The notes below the pieces were generated by a model. It made no database searches and was not told the origin of the DNA. It was given only the letters and a program-made list of their open reading frames with translations. Of a stretch of 64,000 nt of DNA, positions 32,338-44,260 are shown in pieces. Source of the stretch: Gamarada debralockiae (lineage: Eukaryota > Ascomycota > Leotiomycetes > Helotiales > Hyphodiscaceae); the NCBI GenBank assembly GCA_002803225.1, contig NXFV01001146.1:1-64000 (forward strand). Direction: 5' to 3'. Position numbers and translations under genes: made by a program. Numbering within the stretch: the stretch's first letter is position 1; every line of letters begins with the position of its first letter.

Positions 32338-33393
32338 ATGGCAACCTATATGGAAGCGATAGCAGTCACGGACTCGGACCCCGACATCTTTGATCCCAAG
32401 ATCAAGCAAAAGGCCATTTACACGTGGTACGACTCGCGATACAGCGACGAAGCGCTGGACATCTATTCGGAGGAATGGCAAGAACGCATTATTTTCTGGC
32501 ACAAACGGGCGATTGACAACACCGCAACAACCCTCAACTCGGAGGAGAACCTCGAGAAGCTGGATTTCGGAAGCTTCTTCTTGGCCCATCCTATTGCTGC
32601 ATTCTCTCTCTGGCAAGTTCTACAGGCCTGTTATGAGCTTGACGTTGCTGTTTGCGGAAATTCGAAGGCCGACTTGGAGGAGATTGGGGCTTGGCAGAAG
32701 TTGAACCCTTTCAAGTATTTCAGAGACAGTACCGTACAACTCAAATGGCAGGCGTCGCTTGAGCTACTTAAGGCGCAAATCAAGAGGAAGAGCTACGATC
32801 TAGATCTCAGAGAAGAGTCGTGGGAGTTGAGAATGTATGACATTCTTCTGGGAGTAGAGAAGTTTGAATTTGCGTTCGAATCTCTGCAGGAGAATTTTAG
32901 TGCCAATCTTGAGGGCGAGAGGTTTGCGCCGTGGATGATTGCGAGGATTGAGGAGGATGTCGGCCAAAGGTTTTCGATGATTGACAAGTTGTTGGAGTTC
33001 AAGGAGAGTGAACTTACTCATATACGTCCTGCGGAGTCGAATGATCAGCAAGATCCTCGTGAGTTAGCCTAGTTCTGCTGTACCAGAAATTGCTAACATC
33101 TCCAGCGCGTTCCGTACCTACTCTTACCTCGCATCCCACATATAAAAAGGGGTGGTCCATGAAGAGAAATCCTCCAGATGCATCACGCAGGCCTTACGGT
33201 ATGGGTATCTCGTCCAGGGATCGAACGACGAATCTAATCATCTAACTGTGCTTCAGCAGCCGAACCAAAAACGCCTCGCCAACCTACTAGAACGACGTCG
33301 ATACCAAATGCTCTGAACTTGAAAAGCGGCATCAGCGCTATAAAAGAAAAATATCGTAAACATAAAAACATGAAATCACGTAATAATCGATAA
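32338..33393 (+). CDS. Unrecognised 316-residue protein
   Basis: Three exons, 32338-33058, 33106-33198 and 33257-33393, with introns of 47 and 58 nt; the last acceptor is a NAGNAG tandem (33254-33259) that could add or drop one Ala. The frame has normal fungal codon use and strong splice sites, so I take it as real. Residues 1-215 are acidic and helical with many Trp and Tyr (YTWYDSRYSDEALDIYSEEW, FFLAHPIAAFSLWQVLQACY). Residues 160-220 may form a coiled coil. The spliced tail is basic and disordered (RSVPTLTSHPTYKKGW, then AIKEKYRKHKNMKSRNNR). No signal peptide or membrane helix. I recognise no family. A Met at 32242 would add 32 residues; MATYMEAIAV is preferred as the start. Confidence 0.7.
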
Positions 33394-34193
33394 CGCCACG
33401 CATGCTACGGGATTCAACTCCCCGTGGACAAAAGTTGGATATGACAAGGTCTGGTCCCTCCATCTTCTTTTTTTTTCTTTGTTTAAAATTTGTAATTTTT
33501 TGTGGGTGAGAAATGATCTAGAGATCTTGTTCTTTACTCGGACGTTTTGGGCTATATAGGGTGTTCTTGAGTTTTTGCATTTGTATCTTTATCTTTCCAC
33601 TTTTCTTCGACGATTTATGATTGATAGATGAAACGGCCTTCTGCATTGTAAAAGTACCGAGGTTTGGTATGGTGTTACTGGCGTTGATTGGTTTTGTAGA
33701 ACTCTATGAGTTCCGGCGTTGATTTTTATACACAAGATTTCGAAGCTTTAGATAGTTCGAGATCATTTTGCTCCGTCTGACGCACTCGTTCTATTGAGGT
33801 CGCATAATGTCTGATTTAAGCATCCTGGCGTTGATGGGACATTGATTTAGAAGCCTTGCAGCTCTGCTTATCATTCCAAGAATAAGTGGATCATGGATGT
33901 CTGAGAAATGTAAATAATTCAATCCATACTCGAGATTAGGAGTCCTTTGTAATGACTAAATAGCCTCTACAAGCCTTGCAAGTTGATAGATATCACCCGT
34001 TCCATTTCGTCCGGAAACTCCTTAGCCACAGCCATATATTTCTCTCAGTGCGACTTTTCGTAATTTTTTTTTTAAAGGCCCCTAACAAAAACGGACATCT
34101 CTAAAGATTCATCTCACCGACCAAACCTGCACATGAATTCGTCACTTGGCCGGAGAATTTTTAAACCCTTCATCATTACTACTGCTCGATCCC
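33394..34193. other. T-rich intergenic region
   Basis: A T-rich stretch near 33465-33500 and another near 34060. No gene seen. Confidence 0.5.
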
Positions 34194-35166
34194 TCACTTC
34201 GCCTGGGCGCTCTTTTCATCCCTCTGTTCTATCTCTTCCTCGTCAACTTCTCTCTTCCGCTTCTTCACTGCGTCTTGTGGGCTATCCTCGATCAAGTCAC
34301 TCTCCCCACTCATCCCCGACCACTTCGGTAGTCCGTCCGGGATATCAACCAGTCGTTGCTCATAAAACATATGACATCTGGATACGAGTCAGAAACAGAC
34401 CGTCCATGTGTACGACAATCCGGCAGCGCTCTCCTTCTTTTTCGGTTCAGCTAGCACGGCACATCTTGACTCCCCTCATACAAGTCGAACCCCGCCTAGA
34501 TCTCACATCGCAAGTCCAACAGACACATTCTATCAAAAGTCGAATGAAATATCTAAACTCACGTAATATCAAACTTCTTCTTCTCCTGCACACTCTTAAA
34601 CTTGATCAAACTCGGAAACAACAAAATCATATTCCTCCCCTCATCCATTATCGGACTGCGACAATACGCACACGACACTTTACAAGGCAATTTATGTTCA
34701 GTTGTTTTGTCGCCGCTGTCGTACCAGCCTAGATCGTGGTGGCCGTGCGTGAAGTTGATGTCTTCTTTATGGAAGATGGCTGCCCACTGGAAGGGCGCTC
34801 CTGTTTCCCATTAACCCACCGTCACTCACAATACTTCATCGTGTTGTATAAAGCTTGAAATTGGTGAAGGGAGGAATGGGGATGAAGGAAAGAAGAAATG
34901 GGAAATGGAAGGGGGAGTGTACCGTGCAAGACCTGGCAAGTGTTGCAATGGCAAAACTTCGCATCAAGCGGCTTCTCACGGCTCAATTGATATTGGATTC
35001 GTCCACAGTGACAACTGCCTTCATATAAAGGTTTGAAATCCGAGTCGTTGGAGTGGACTTTGTAAGGGGCGCGGAACTTCCATTCGTTGTGTTGCCCCTC
35101 GACTTCTTGGGATGAGCAGCCGGAGGACTTCTTTGCTTCGTCTTTGTCTTCTTTTGAGGGTGCCAT
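34194..35166 (-). CDS. GFA/CENP-V domain zinc protein
   Basis: Exons 35166-34923, 34800-34563 and 34377-34194, with introns of 122 and 185 nt, encode 221 residues. The GFA (glutathione-dependent formaldehyde-activating enzyme-like) fold is marked by GSCHCGRIQY (C52, C54), FCHCNTC (C72-C77) and VSCAYCRSPIMDEGRN, ligands for two zinc ions. The third exon supplies the conserved CHMFYEQRLVDIPDGLPKW block that closes the domain, then a charged tail (KKRKREVDEEEIEQRDEK). Glutathione adduct chemistry is known for only a few members; the fungal ones are mostly uncharacterised. The plus-strand ORFs over exon 3 are shadows. The start is the first Met, followed by an acidic/basic leader. Confidence 0.88.
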
Positions 35167-35771
35167 TTAGGGGGAGGATATGGTGAATGAGCGGTGAGGA
35201 TGCCGAGGAATTGAATGAGTTAGGCCGCGTGAGTGACGTTGTACTGAGACTATTCTGTTGCAGAAACCTTCGAAGATGCAATGAAAAGGTCAGTATTTCG
35301 AAATCCAAGTGTGAAAGCAGAATCATGAGCTCCGAAAAACACGATGAAAATCACCTGTACGAAGCAGTCTTTAGTTATTGAGTGAATTGTCCCTGTCAAG
35401 CTCTTGCGCTATGCTCTGGAGTAGAGTTACAGACTAAATACACTCGTCACCACAAAGATCCTGAGATCAAGTTCGCCTTGGTAAGTGCGGGGCCGTTCCT
35501 GTGCTCACATTCCTGTTCCGTACATGACGTGACGTGATGTGATAGAGTTTGAAGCTGGTATGACATGACACTTTGCTTATTCCGGTGACGTCGACGATCC
35601 TCGGTAGTGCTTAGCTATCACGTAATACTGAGCGGATAGGCCATCCAATGAGACCTGGGATAGAGGTCTCATCCAGGTCCTCGGCGTCTATTGATCTTGC
35701 TTCAGTTTCTTTGTTTGTTGTACCAAGAACTGGCGTTATCCTCTTATTTGTTCAGCCAAAAAGAGGCTACT
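35167..35771. other. Intergenic, nothing seen
   Basis: Upstream of the GFA gene and downstream of the phosphatase gene. No gene recognised. Confidence 0.5.
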
Positions 35772-38700
35772 TCAGCGATTCTTCTCCTTCTGCTGGATCA
35801 ACTTCTTGCTCGAGGCAGCATCATATCCGAGAACATTGGTCAGATAGTCAAGGCTAGATTCCGGGCTCAGCTTGGTGGCCATAAAGAGACATATCGATGG
35901 GAGAACTTACTTCGCTTCATGACCATGCCTCTCCTTCATCTCTTTCAGCTTCTTTTGACACTCATCCCATTTCATAGCCCGCTTCTTTGGCGAGATGGTC
36001 TTGATGGTCATGTCGAACAAGCCTGTCACAGGTCGATGATCTGAGACTCGGACTTCATGCCGTCGATAATCCAGTTGCTTGACGCGGTCCCGGCCACGAT
36101 AGAGCAGACGATCACACCAGGCTGGTGCCCGTTTCTTCTCGCTCGTATCATAATTATCCGTCCCGACATCGTATTTGTATGTCGGAGCAAAAGTGATAGG
36201 GAGTTCTTGGAAAGCGCGGAGGCGGAACCAAGGATTCTTCCTCTTCGAAGCAAGGAGTTGGTCTCTCTCGAGAAGCTTTGCCAGATTGTTGGCCTTAATG
36301 GCATTGACAACGGTATCTCGTCCCATTGTGTCGATGCGATAATTGAGATCTCCATTCAGCACACAAATCTCGTGATCCATGATCATTGTACCGTCGCCGC
36401 CTCCAACATAGCTATCTTGTCGAACAGTGACATCGCGTTCAGCAGGCAAGACCTGTCCTTCTAGAATCATGGTGATGTCTGCGTTTCGGTCCTTGGTTTG
36501 GGTTTGACCAGCAGCTAGATGGCAGTTGATGAAGCATAGAGAAGTGTCATCCAGGATGAATCGGACGATTAGCGCTCCCTGCTGGATGTTAGAAATACGA
36601 TTGACGATCCCTCGAAGATGCTCACCTTGTTTCCGTGTAATCCACCCATTCCTCGTTTCACCTCAGCCCCGCTGATACTGCGAATTCTTTCCCGCAGAGA
36701 GGCTTTGACGAAAATGCAGGTAAATAGTCCAACGAGACTAGAGGTATGCAGGAGATGATAGAGCTCATTCCTGGGCATGTAATCATCCAAGCAACGAACC
36801 AAGAAGTCTCGCCAATCACGGTACTGGTGGCTCATATGTTCATGTTCGGAAGGGTCCTTCTTCTTAGATTTGAAGAAGCTCTCTGGAACGCTGTTAGTAA
36901 TATCCAAGTCATATCATGGTGAGACATACTAGCTGTTGTTTTCTTATCCTCAAGGTCAACGAGCTCCTGGAATCCGAACACCAAGATATCTGGGGAGTCG
37001 CTACTTTGAATCAGGTCCTTGAAAAATCTCTGATCCTGTTCAGAATGTTGAAGATGATAAGGCGTTGATGCTCCTGCGTTCCAGGTCATGACGAGAGTCT
37101 TGATACCGTTGAGTTCGCAGAAGTCTGCCTCTTGTGACTGCATCTGAGTTTCTGTAAACAAGTCAGAATTGATCTTTATGCAGTGTTGGTACCCCATACC
37201 CATCCAATCCTCTGATAACAAACCATCCCACACTCGTAACATGTTATCCTGGCCCAGTGAGACGACTTGTGCGCGTTCAAGATTCCAAGAGCTACTACGG
37301 TCCGCAATCATACTGATGAGAGGATCGCGATGAGCGTGCCAGTCCTTTTTGACAGCCCACGGAATTTGAGTGGTGTCGTAGACATATATCATACCAGTGC
37401 TGAACCCAGCCCAGAGCTTTCCACTGATACCAGCAAGAGTTGTGATCTTGTAAACGCTGATATTTACAACGCCAAGGCACGAATAGTCGCGGAGCGAATA
37501 TATGCTGACCTTTCCATCAACGTGGCTAAAGTAGACTCTGTCTGGCTGCGTACTGATCACAGTACCAGACGTCACATCTCCAGCATTTTGCTGGTAGAGA
37601 GGCCGCTGCAGGACCTGGAACTGAGCAGTTCCTTCCATTGTGGGCACAAATATCCGGATGTCTTTGCCAGTTGCATGCCACAGCTCATCGCCAATGACCA
37701 TGGAGAAAGTGTGTCCTTTGGGAACCCGGAAACTTTGATATGGATTTGTGAGGGTCGGTGATCCACTGCTATCTGGGGCCCACAAGTGCAGAGTCCCGCC
37801 ATCATCAAGCGTCCACATCTCATTCTTGTGCCGGTACATTTTAATAATTTCGCGACGAGTATGAGCGTTAGTCTTCGTCGCCACGACACTTTGTGTCGCG
37901 ACATCGACTTCAACAAGCTCGCCAATGTTGTTTCCCAGCCATAACCGCGTGCCTTCCTCTGCAACATCTGCAGCAGGCTTAAAGCACACTGACACAATTT
38001 TGATGCCTTCGGTGTGCGCTAAACTCATCATTATTTCGCCGTCCAGTAAACTCCACACTCTTGTGAGATGGCCAGAAGTGCAAACAAACTCGCCACATAC
38101 ATCAAAAATTCTTGTATCGTATTTTGTTGATATTTCTCGGACTCCTTGTTTGAAGCAGGGTGGCCGTCGATTAGAATTGGACGAATCTGGATATTCACCG
38201 AGGTTGGGGGTCAAACCCTCCTTCGTATGAGGAGCAGAAGAGCCGAGTGGTGCCACATCTAGTGATGCACGAGGCTCTGGGTAGGGAATCGCGGCAGATA
38301 TTGGTGTGCGAAATTCGGTTGGTGTTCTGTCAGACGTTCTGTCAACAGTCATCGACCGGCCATGTGATCGCGGAGGAGTCTGTAATTGGGTAGTCGGGGT
38401 TGAAAACACTCTCTTTGGAGGAGTGGCAGCAGCCGGTGCACTTTCTATAGTAGTAATTGTCGGCCGTGATCTATCCATTGACACTCGTGGTGGAGGCGGA
38501 GGCATCATCGCGTTCTGAGGGATGGCGCGGGGCTTTGATCTTTCTGGCGCTGCATGAGGTCTGTTTGGTAAAGCAGGTCTCTGCTCACCAGTAACTTGTG
38601 GAGAGATGTAAGCCCGCCCCAAACCATTAACCTCCTGATCTCTGCGTCTACTAGCGACGGAGTGGTGGACTGGAGGAGGTTCAAATGACCTTTGAGTTAC

Positions 38701-39615
38701 TACCATAACTTGACTGCTTTCGGGAGTTGGCCGGGGCTTATTAGGCGGTAAAGCAGGAGCCGGAAGTTCATGTTCAGGGCTACTGTCGCTGCTCGGAGGA
38801 GTGCTAAATGGGGATGATCTCTCATTGAAAGTGTGGCCTTGAACAGGAGCGGCGAGGCTCTTGCTCTCAAAATTCGTAGCCAAATTGACAGGCTTGCTTC
38901 CAATTTTAGGCTTCTCCGCACGATTGACAGGAGGAGGTCCAGGTTTGTGCGAAACCTCTCTTTTGTGCTCTCCAGATCTCCTTGGCGGAGGGGGTGACGG
39001 TGGCTGGGAAGGAGGCAGAGAAGGCGATCTTCCAGCTCCTAGAAGAGGCGTATGCGGCCTGCTAGGAATCCTAAAATGTCTTGGGGAAGAGGTTCCTGAA
39101 GTAGCAGACAATGGGGCGTCCGTCGATAAGTACGAAGAAGTATTCGACAACGTCAAATTCAGCACTTTGTTCTTGGGAGGTGATTGCGGCGGTTGGATCG
39201 TCACGGATGGAGGGGCCGCAGATACAGGTCGAGATCGAAAATTCCGTGTAGGAGATGGGGATAGACTTCCAGAACCATTTGCTTGAGGTGGTCGTAAGCC
39301 TCCAATGTCCACAGCACCCCTCTCTCTGCCCCTCGCAACTTGTCCGTCCCCCACAGCGCTCTCCCCGCGACCAGGAATGGCTCTGGCAGACTCCCCATTA
39401 TCAAGACTCTTGATCGTAGGCTTCGGTGAGATTGGTCTAGGCGGGGCCGCAGAATTGGCATTAGATTTAGAATTTGCCATTTGTTCAAAATGCGAGCGAA
39501 GGGAGGACACTGGCTTCTGTAACACGATGTCAGCATCGTGTCATAACTTCCCGTAAGATGGAGAGAAACTCACAATAGACGTGCCGTCCAGATTCTCCTC
39601 TCCGGGTTCCTCCAT
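35772..39615 (-). CDS. WD40 plus inositol-polyphosphate 5-phosphatase
   Basis: Five exons (39615-39574, 39516-36930, 36882-36626, 36578-35911, 35853-35772) encode 1211 residues. A 14-codon first exon (MEEPGEENLDGTSI) joins KPVSSLRSHFEQM. Residues 1-430 are Pro/Ser-rich and disordered. A WD40-like propeller follows (VREISTKYDTRIFDVCGEFV to LGQDNMLRVWDG). The catalytic IPPc domain has MTWNAGA, ILVFGFQELVDLEDKK, FINCHLAAG, VLNGDLNYRID, PAWCDRLLYRG and SDHRPV. These are the metal and phosphate ligands of type II 5-phosphatases, which remove the 5-phosphate of PI(4,5)P2 or soluble inositol phosphates. The open frame seems to end at 35907, but a perfect GTAAGT donor there leads to an exon with LDYLTNVLGYDAASSKKLI. 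Likely cytosolic or membrane-associated. Confidence 0.93.
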
Positions 39616-40269
39616 TTTGAGTTTCAGTAAGGGCAAGTTCCAGTTGTGATAGATTGCCTGCCCATTTGAAGGTTGTCCAAGAATTCATAGAAAACGCCGT
39701 TCGCTCGAGGTCTCTGCAAAGAAATTGGGACCGGGCTATCGTCGCCACTTGAAATCGATCATCTAGAAATTCGTCCGGGAAGGCTCGAATGTCATGAACC
39801 GTGTCTAGGTGGGAGATTCTCGTACTGTACTCAATTAAGTAAATCTTCAGCCGTTCTTGAGAGCTTCGCGGGGTAATTTCATGGAAATTGTGGCTGATAA
39901 GCTATCCGGGAAATTTTGAGATGTTGCAAATTCATATCTAGAATTCAAAAGCTGGTGAGATTTGACATCTAACACGTTGTCCAGAGGAATTCGTTGTTGT
40001 TTTCCCTTTTAGGTTTATTTTGGGAGATCTTCGTACAGTGAAGCAGGGATCGGCACTTTGTGCGGCGTCACTTGCGTTGCGGGAGTTCTAAAAGCTGCTT
40101 GTGCTGCAGTCGGAACAATAGCCGGGTCACCTCATAAAGGCGAATCTTCAAATTCCCATCTTTCGCTCTGAAGGTTCCTCTAAAAATCATCCAGAATTGC
40201 CCCAATTGACCCTTTTTCCAAGCCACCGAAAGTCCTATCAATCCGTATTACGGTCTGCGACTCTCCAAA
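39616..40269. other. Divergent promoter region
   Basis: 654 bp between two start codons on opposite strands. No distinct motif is reported. Confidence 0.5.
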
Positions 40270-40796
40270 ATGAACACCGTAAGTGAGCTAAGCATTACAT
40301 CCAAGCCACGATGCTAACGTACTCCTAGGTCAAATCTTTCTGGTATGAATTCCAGATCAAGACATGATGACCTTATATTAATATTCGAACTCCAGGATTG
40401 GTTGGGGCTCGCTATGCGTCGGTATGTTTTGCCAAATGCAGATTGAGGGAAGCTCTGCTAATATTCTGCAAAGCCGGAGGAGCCGCATACTACTTTGCGA
40501 AGAAGTCGATCAATGCCGACCGTGCAGCACGATTCGAAGCAGATCAGAGACGCAGGCAAATGCAAGAATCCCTCGAATACTCTGCGAAACCGACATCATC
40601 GAGTTCGGGTAGTGTGGCAAAGAAGAATGGGGGACCTCCTAGATCAGACCACTCCGGCTCCCCGAGTCAAGAAGCAACAATAGATCCAGCGCCAACAGGA
40701 CATGCTCCGGAGAATGAAGGTCAACGAGTTAGGGAGAAGAGCAAGTACGAGACGTCCGAGCCGTTCAGGTCGAAGAAGGGAGATAGATTCAGTTGA
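40270..40796 (+). CDS. Small single-pass protein, likely mitochondrial type
   Basis: Four exons (40270-40278, 40329-40342, 40396-40421, 40474-40796) encode 123 residues. The first exon is only nine bases (Met-Asn-Thr) and the second fourteen. The spliced N-terminus MNTVKSFWIGWGSLCVAGGA forms a short membrane helix, then AYYFAKKSINADRAARFEAD, a charged helix. The rest is Ser/Pro/Lys-rich and ends KKGDRFS. The layout fits a family of short uncharacterised fungal proteins with an N-terminal anchor (DUF4748-like). The family name is from memory and the mitochondrial location is a guess. The unspliced ORF would give a wrong N-terminus. Confidence 0.75.
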
Positions 40797-41299
40797 AGGG
40801 GTGGGCTTCGCGGAAATACTCAATCTGTCTCAGCTGCTAGAGCTTCGAATCTGCGACTACGCAATTGGGATCGGACGAGAGCACAAAGTAATCAGTAACA
40901 ACTCATCTCATGGCGTTCATTGGGTTATTGGGAGCTATGCGTGTCTGCCAGTTTAGCAAATCTGAGGCAGTATTGGAAATGACACGAATTTCACGGCAAT
41001 ATGCAATTCAATGAAGTCTAGGCCGCCAGTTATTTCAGATCTCTGACCTCTTGTCCAGATCCAATAATCTTTGATATCAAAACGTACTTAGCTTTCAAGC
41101 TGCAATAAATTTCGAGTGACGGCAAGTTCCCAAGCCTAAGCGGGATAAGGCTGAAAGAAAGCTCGGAACATTCCTGGCGCGTGTCTTCTTGCTTTCACTT
41201 CATTCCATCAATCACAACACCTCTGCCACCATCCTCTCTCAATGTCTTGTGAATGACATATCTCTTTCCTAAGTCGAAGCGCGATACCAGAACTCGAAG
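40797..41299. other. Intergenic, nothing seen
   Basis: Upstream of the CID-domain gene. No gene or repeat recognised. Confidence 0.5.
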
Positions 41300-43069
41300 A
41301 TGGCTTCACATCAGCTAGCCATTGCGAAGGCGTCCTTCTCCGCATGTCTTCTCAGACCCGATCCCACCTCATTAACCCGAGAAGATATTGCGCGCTTCCA
41401 CTCCCTGCTGAACTCAGCCATCATACAGTGCACGCCGAGAAACGTCCAGGTTTGATCATACACTCTAATGGCTGTGTCAACGCGATGGCTAAATGGTCCC
41501 TGAGGATAGAAATGCAAGCAATGGATATTGGAGAACATTGCCCAATCTACGGCAAGATTCACAGCGCTGGGGAAATACTTGACGGCTTTGACAGCTTCCT
41601 TTACGGAGAATGGCCCAAATTTGGACCCTACTTCGAAGCGCGAACCGTCGATCAAGAGGAAACGCCTCCACCTTCTTTACCTCGTCAACGATATCCTCTA
41701 CCATACTAAATATCGAGTCAACGACGCGTCAATCTGCGGGAAGGTGCAGCCTATATTAGTGAACTTGTTAGGAAGCGCGGCTTCGTTCACAGGATGCCCA
41801 AAGCACCACAGGAAGATTCAGGATCTACTGAAGGTTTGGGAGGAGAAGGACTACTATTCAAAGGATTACATCGACAAACTGCGCGAAGCTGTCAAGAATG
41901 CTTTAGAGGCTGGAAGATATGAAGAAGGAAGGTCGACGCCAGCGCAGAATGGAGATCAAGATACTACAACGAAGGCTGCGAAGTCAGCGCCGTATGTGAT
42001 GCCAGCCACGCACGGAGATTCGTCGGCTCCTTGGTTCGATTTGCCAGCTGGAAATCTGATGCCGCATATTGTACCGAACTCTACGAGACCAATCAACCCG
42101 GATTTGATAAAGCCTCTACAGTTCATAGCCGGACCGGCGGATGAGGAACTGGTTATAGCTGTGAAGGGTCTCCTGGACGATGTGCAGAAGATCTTTGGAG
42201 GGAAGTCGGAGCAAGATGAGAAGGTATCTCGGGATATAGATGAGCTGGGACAACCTATCATACTGGACGAGATTACTGGAGATGTTCTGGAAGGGGAAGG
42301 GTACTACGGTTGGTCACGGTCATTCTGTGAGAAGATGAAGAGACGGCGGCAGGGTCTAGACAAGCCTGATAGGGATGGTGAACAAAGGCGCACAAGTCGA
42401 AGCCAAAGCAGAAGCTCGAGTCGAAGCAGAAAAAGGCAAAGATACAGTCAATCTGATGATGAATCAAGCCCAGACGATTACCGACGTTCACGGGCCAGAC
42501 GCAACTACAGCTCTTCTCGATCTCGATCACCAGACGTCAAGCGTCCATCGAATGGCCACTCCCGCTCGCGATCAAGAAACAGATCCTACTCAAGGTCTCC
42601 TCCTAGGTCATCTAGTCCAAGAAACCCCGAACCATATCCAAGAGACGCTATGCCTCCGTCAGCACCACGTCCGGAAGGACTACCACCAAAGCCGCCGATG
42701 CCTTTCAACCCTCCCGTCCCCTTTCAAGGAGGATACAACGCTCAGTTTCCACCTCCACCACCCCCTTTCCCACCCCCACCGAATATGAATTACAACAGCT
42801 GGCCACCCCCACCACCTCCTCTTCATAGTCATCCGAATAACTTCAATCCTTCAAACCCGTCACAGAACTGGCCGCCACCGCCGCCACCGCCCCCCAATCC
42901 TCATTTCCAGCAACATCCTGGTGGATATCCTCCCTCTGGACCGGGTGGATGGCAGCCGCCTATGCAACATAGTAATGGAAGAGGATACAACAATAATGGA
43001 TGGAATAATGCACCTATAGGCCCCCAGGGTAGAGGCGGCAGAGGAAATTATGGGGGTAGGGGGTGGTGA
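41300..43069 (+). CDS. CID/RPR-domain, SR-like RNA-processing protein
   Basis: Two exons, 41300-41449 and 41510-43069, with a 60-nt intron, encode 569 residues. Correct splicing restores NVQKCKQWILENIAQS, missed if the internal Met at 41528 is used. Residues 1-150 form a CID (CTD-interaction) domain: an eight-helix fold with KRLHLLYLVNDILYHTKY. A middle region (LPAGNLMPHIVPNSTRPINP, then ILDEITGDVLEGEGYYGWS) is typical of CHERP/SR140-like splicing factors. Next come an Arg/Ser domain (SRSQSRSSSRSRKRQR), a long proline-rich tract, and a C-terminal RGG-type end (GRGGRGNYGGRGW). It is likely nuclear and links RNA polymerase II to pre-mRNA processing. Low-complexity DNA here invites length changes. 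The exact orthologue is not settled. Confidence 0.88.
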
Positions 43070-43499
43070 TGATGATGCAGGGGACTGTGTTCAATTAGTC
43101 GGACAGACTGACATGAGATGAATCGCAATCAGTACGCGCATATGAGGCCACGATATCAAAGCAAGGAATTATATCGCGCACGTCGTAGGTTTCAAATTAC
43201 GGGCCAAGTTCACGAGCAAAAAATGGATCTCTACAAGGTTGACCCCCACGCAATCGTCATTCCTTCCATTGAAGCGGAGAACCCTGTAAGATAATTCGTG
43301 TACCAAAAAGTACCAGATAAATTGCCTCGTGCAACCGTGGCTATCCAGGTGTAACCGGTAATACGAACGCAGACTGACCAATGCATTGAGGATCGTGAAG
43401 TTGGAAGCAGAGAGACTGATCTGGATAGCATACGCCTACTTGTCAAGAGGCTAGGAGGATGTCCTGCATGAGATTTATTTTAACACCCGCTGTAGGCGG
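43070..43499. other. Intergenic, nothing seen
   Basis: 3' flank of the CID gene; no gene recognised. Confidence 0.5.
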
Positions 43500-44260
43500 C
43501 TACGAGAGTCGGAGCCTGCGACGAATGATACGGGGTTGTAGCGCGTTGGGACGCCTGGATCCTTCATGCAGGGCAAGAGTGCGAATGACAATCATACACG
43601 ATTGCAAGGAAAGTACCAAATGACAGCATCTAATCTTATCCAAAGCATTGAACACAGTATTGGGATCATTGGCATCCGCTCCAGCATACGCTCCAGCATC
43701 GAGGTCCCTTTGCAGCCTTGTGTAACATTTGGATGGTCTTGTTGAAGGAGATGCGGGGCAGCGATTCGCCTCGTTGAAACACAAATACTGCTTCACTCCT
43801 TTGCCGAGATCATGGGGCTTTTGAATGTCATACAAATGACCCATTTCATCATTAAAGAATTGGAATAAAGAGGAATAGTTCTTACTGTACTGCCTTGAAC
43901 TGCTCGTAAATCACTTTGAAGTGAGCATTGATGCTACCCCGCCACCAACAACTTTTCATCAGATGAATAAGCAGCACCATAATAGGCATGGAGCAGGGGT
44001 TTCTTGGCCCCGACCAAAAACCTCAAAGAGAGTCCATAGTAAGATCAGTATGCCATCAATGCCATCATCTCGCATTGCCTGGGGGTATGCCTCCTGATTC
44101 AGTGCTGTGTATTTATCGTCACACTCACATTAAGGTTACTCGCGAGGTTTCGCAGTCCCATTCCATAGCGGGAATGCGACAAAGTCAAACCATCCCACTT
44201 TCTGGAAGATGCTTCCCAAACCAGTTCGTTCCACATCAGATCGGCCCCCTAGAAAGGAAA
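43500..44260 (-). pseudogene. Coding-like fragments, family unknown
   Basis: Several minus-strand stretches read like protein but do not join into one frame. They include DLMWNELVWEASSRKWDGL (near 44250-44190), YTALNQEAYPQAMRDDGIDG (near 44110-44050), SINAHFKVIYEQFKAVQ (near 43935-43885) and a longer 114-residue frame at 43844-43500 with GHLYDIQKPHDLGKGVKQYL and paired cysteines. Frame changes or stops separate them. This could be a decayed gene or a gene with more introns than I can place. I recognise no family. Confidence 0.35.

Noticed and set aside
33199..33256. tRNA-like GATCGAAC sequence
   Set aside because: No paired A and B boxes or cloverleaf; it is the second intron of the 316-residue g­ene.
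34133..34732. 199-residue plus-strand ORF
   Set aside because: It overlaps exons 2 and 3 of the GFA gene on the other strand, which carry clear zinc-ligand and C-terminal motifs.
38861..39286. 141-residue Gly-rich plus-strand ORF
   Set aside because: Antisense shadow of the proline-rich N-terminal region of the 5-phosphatase.
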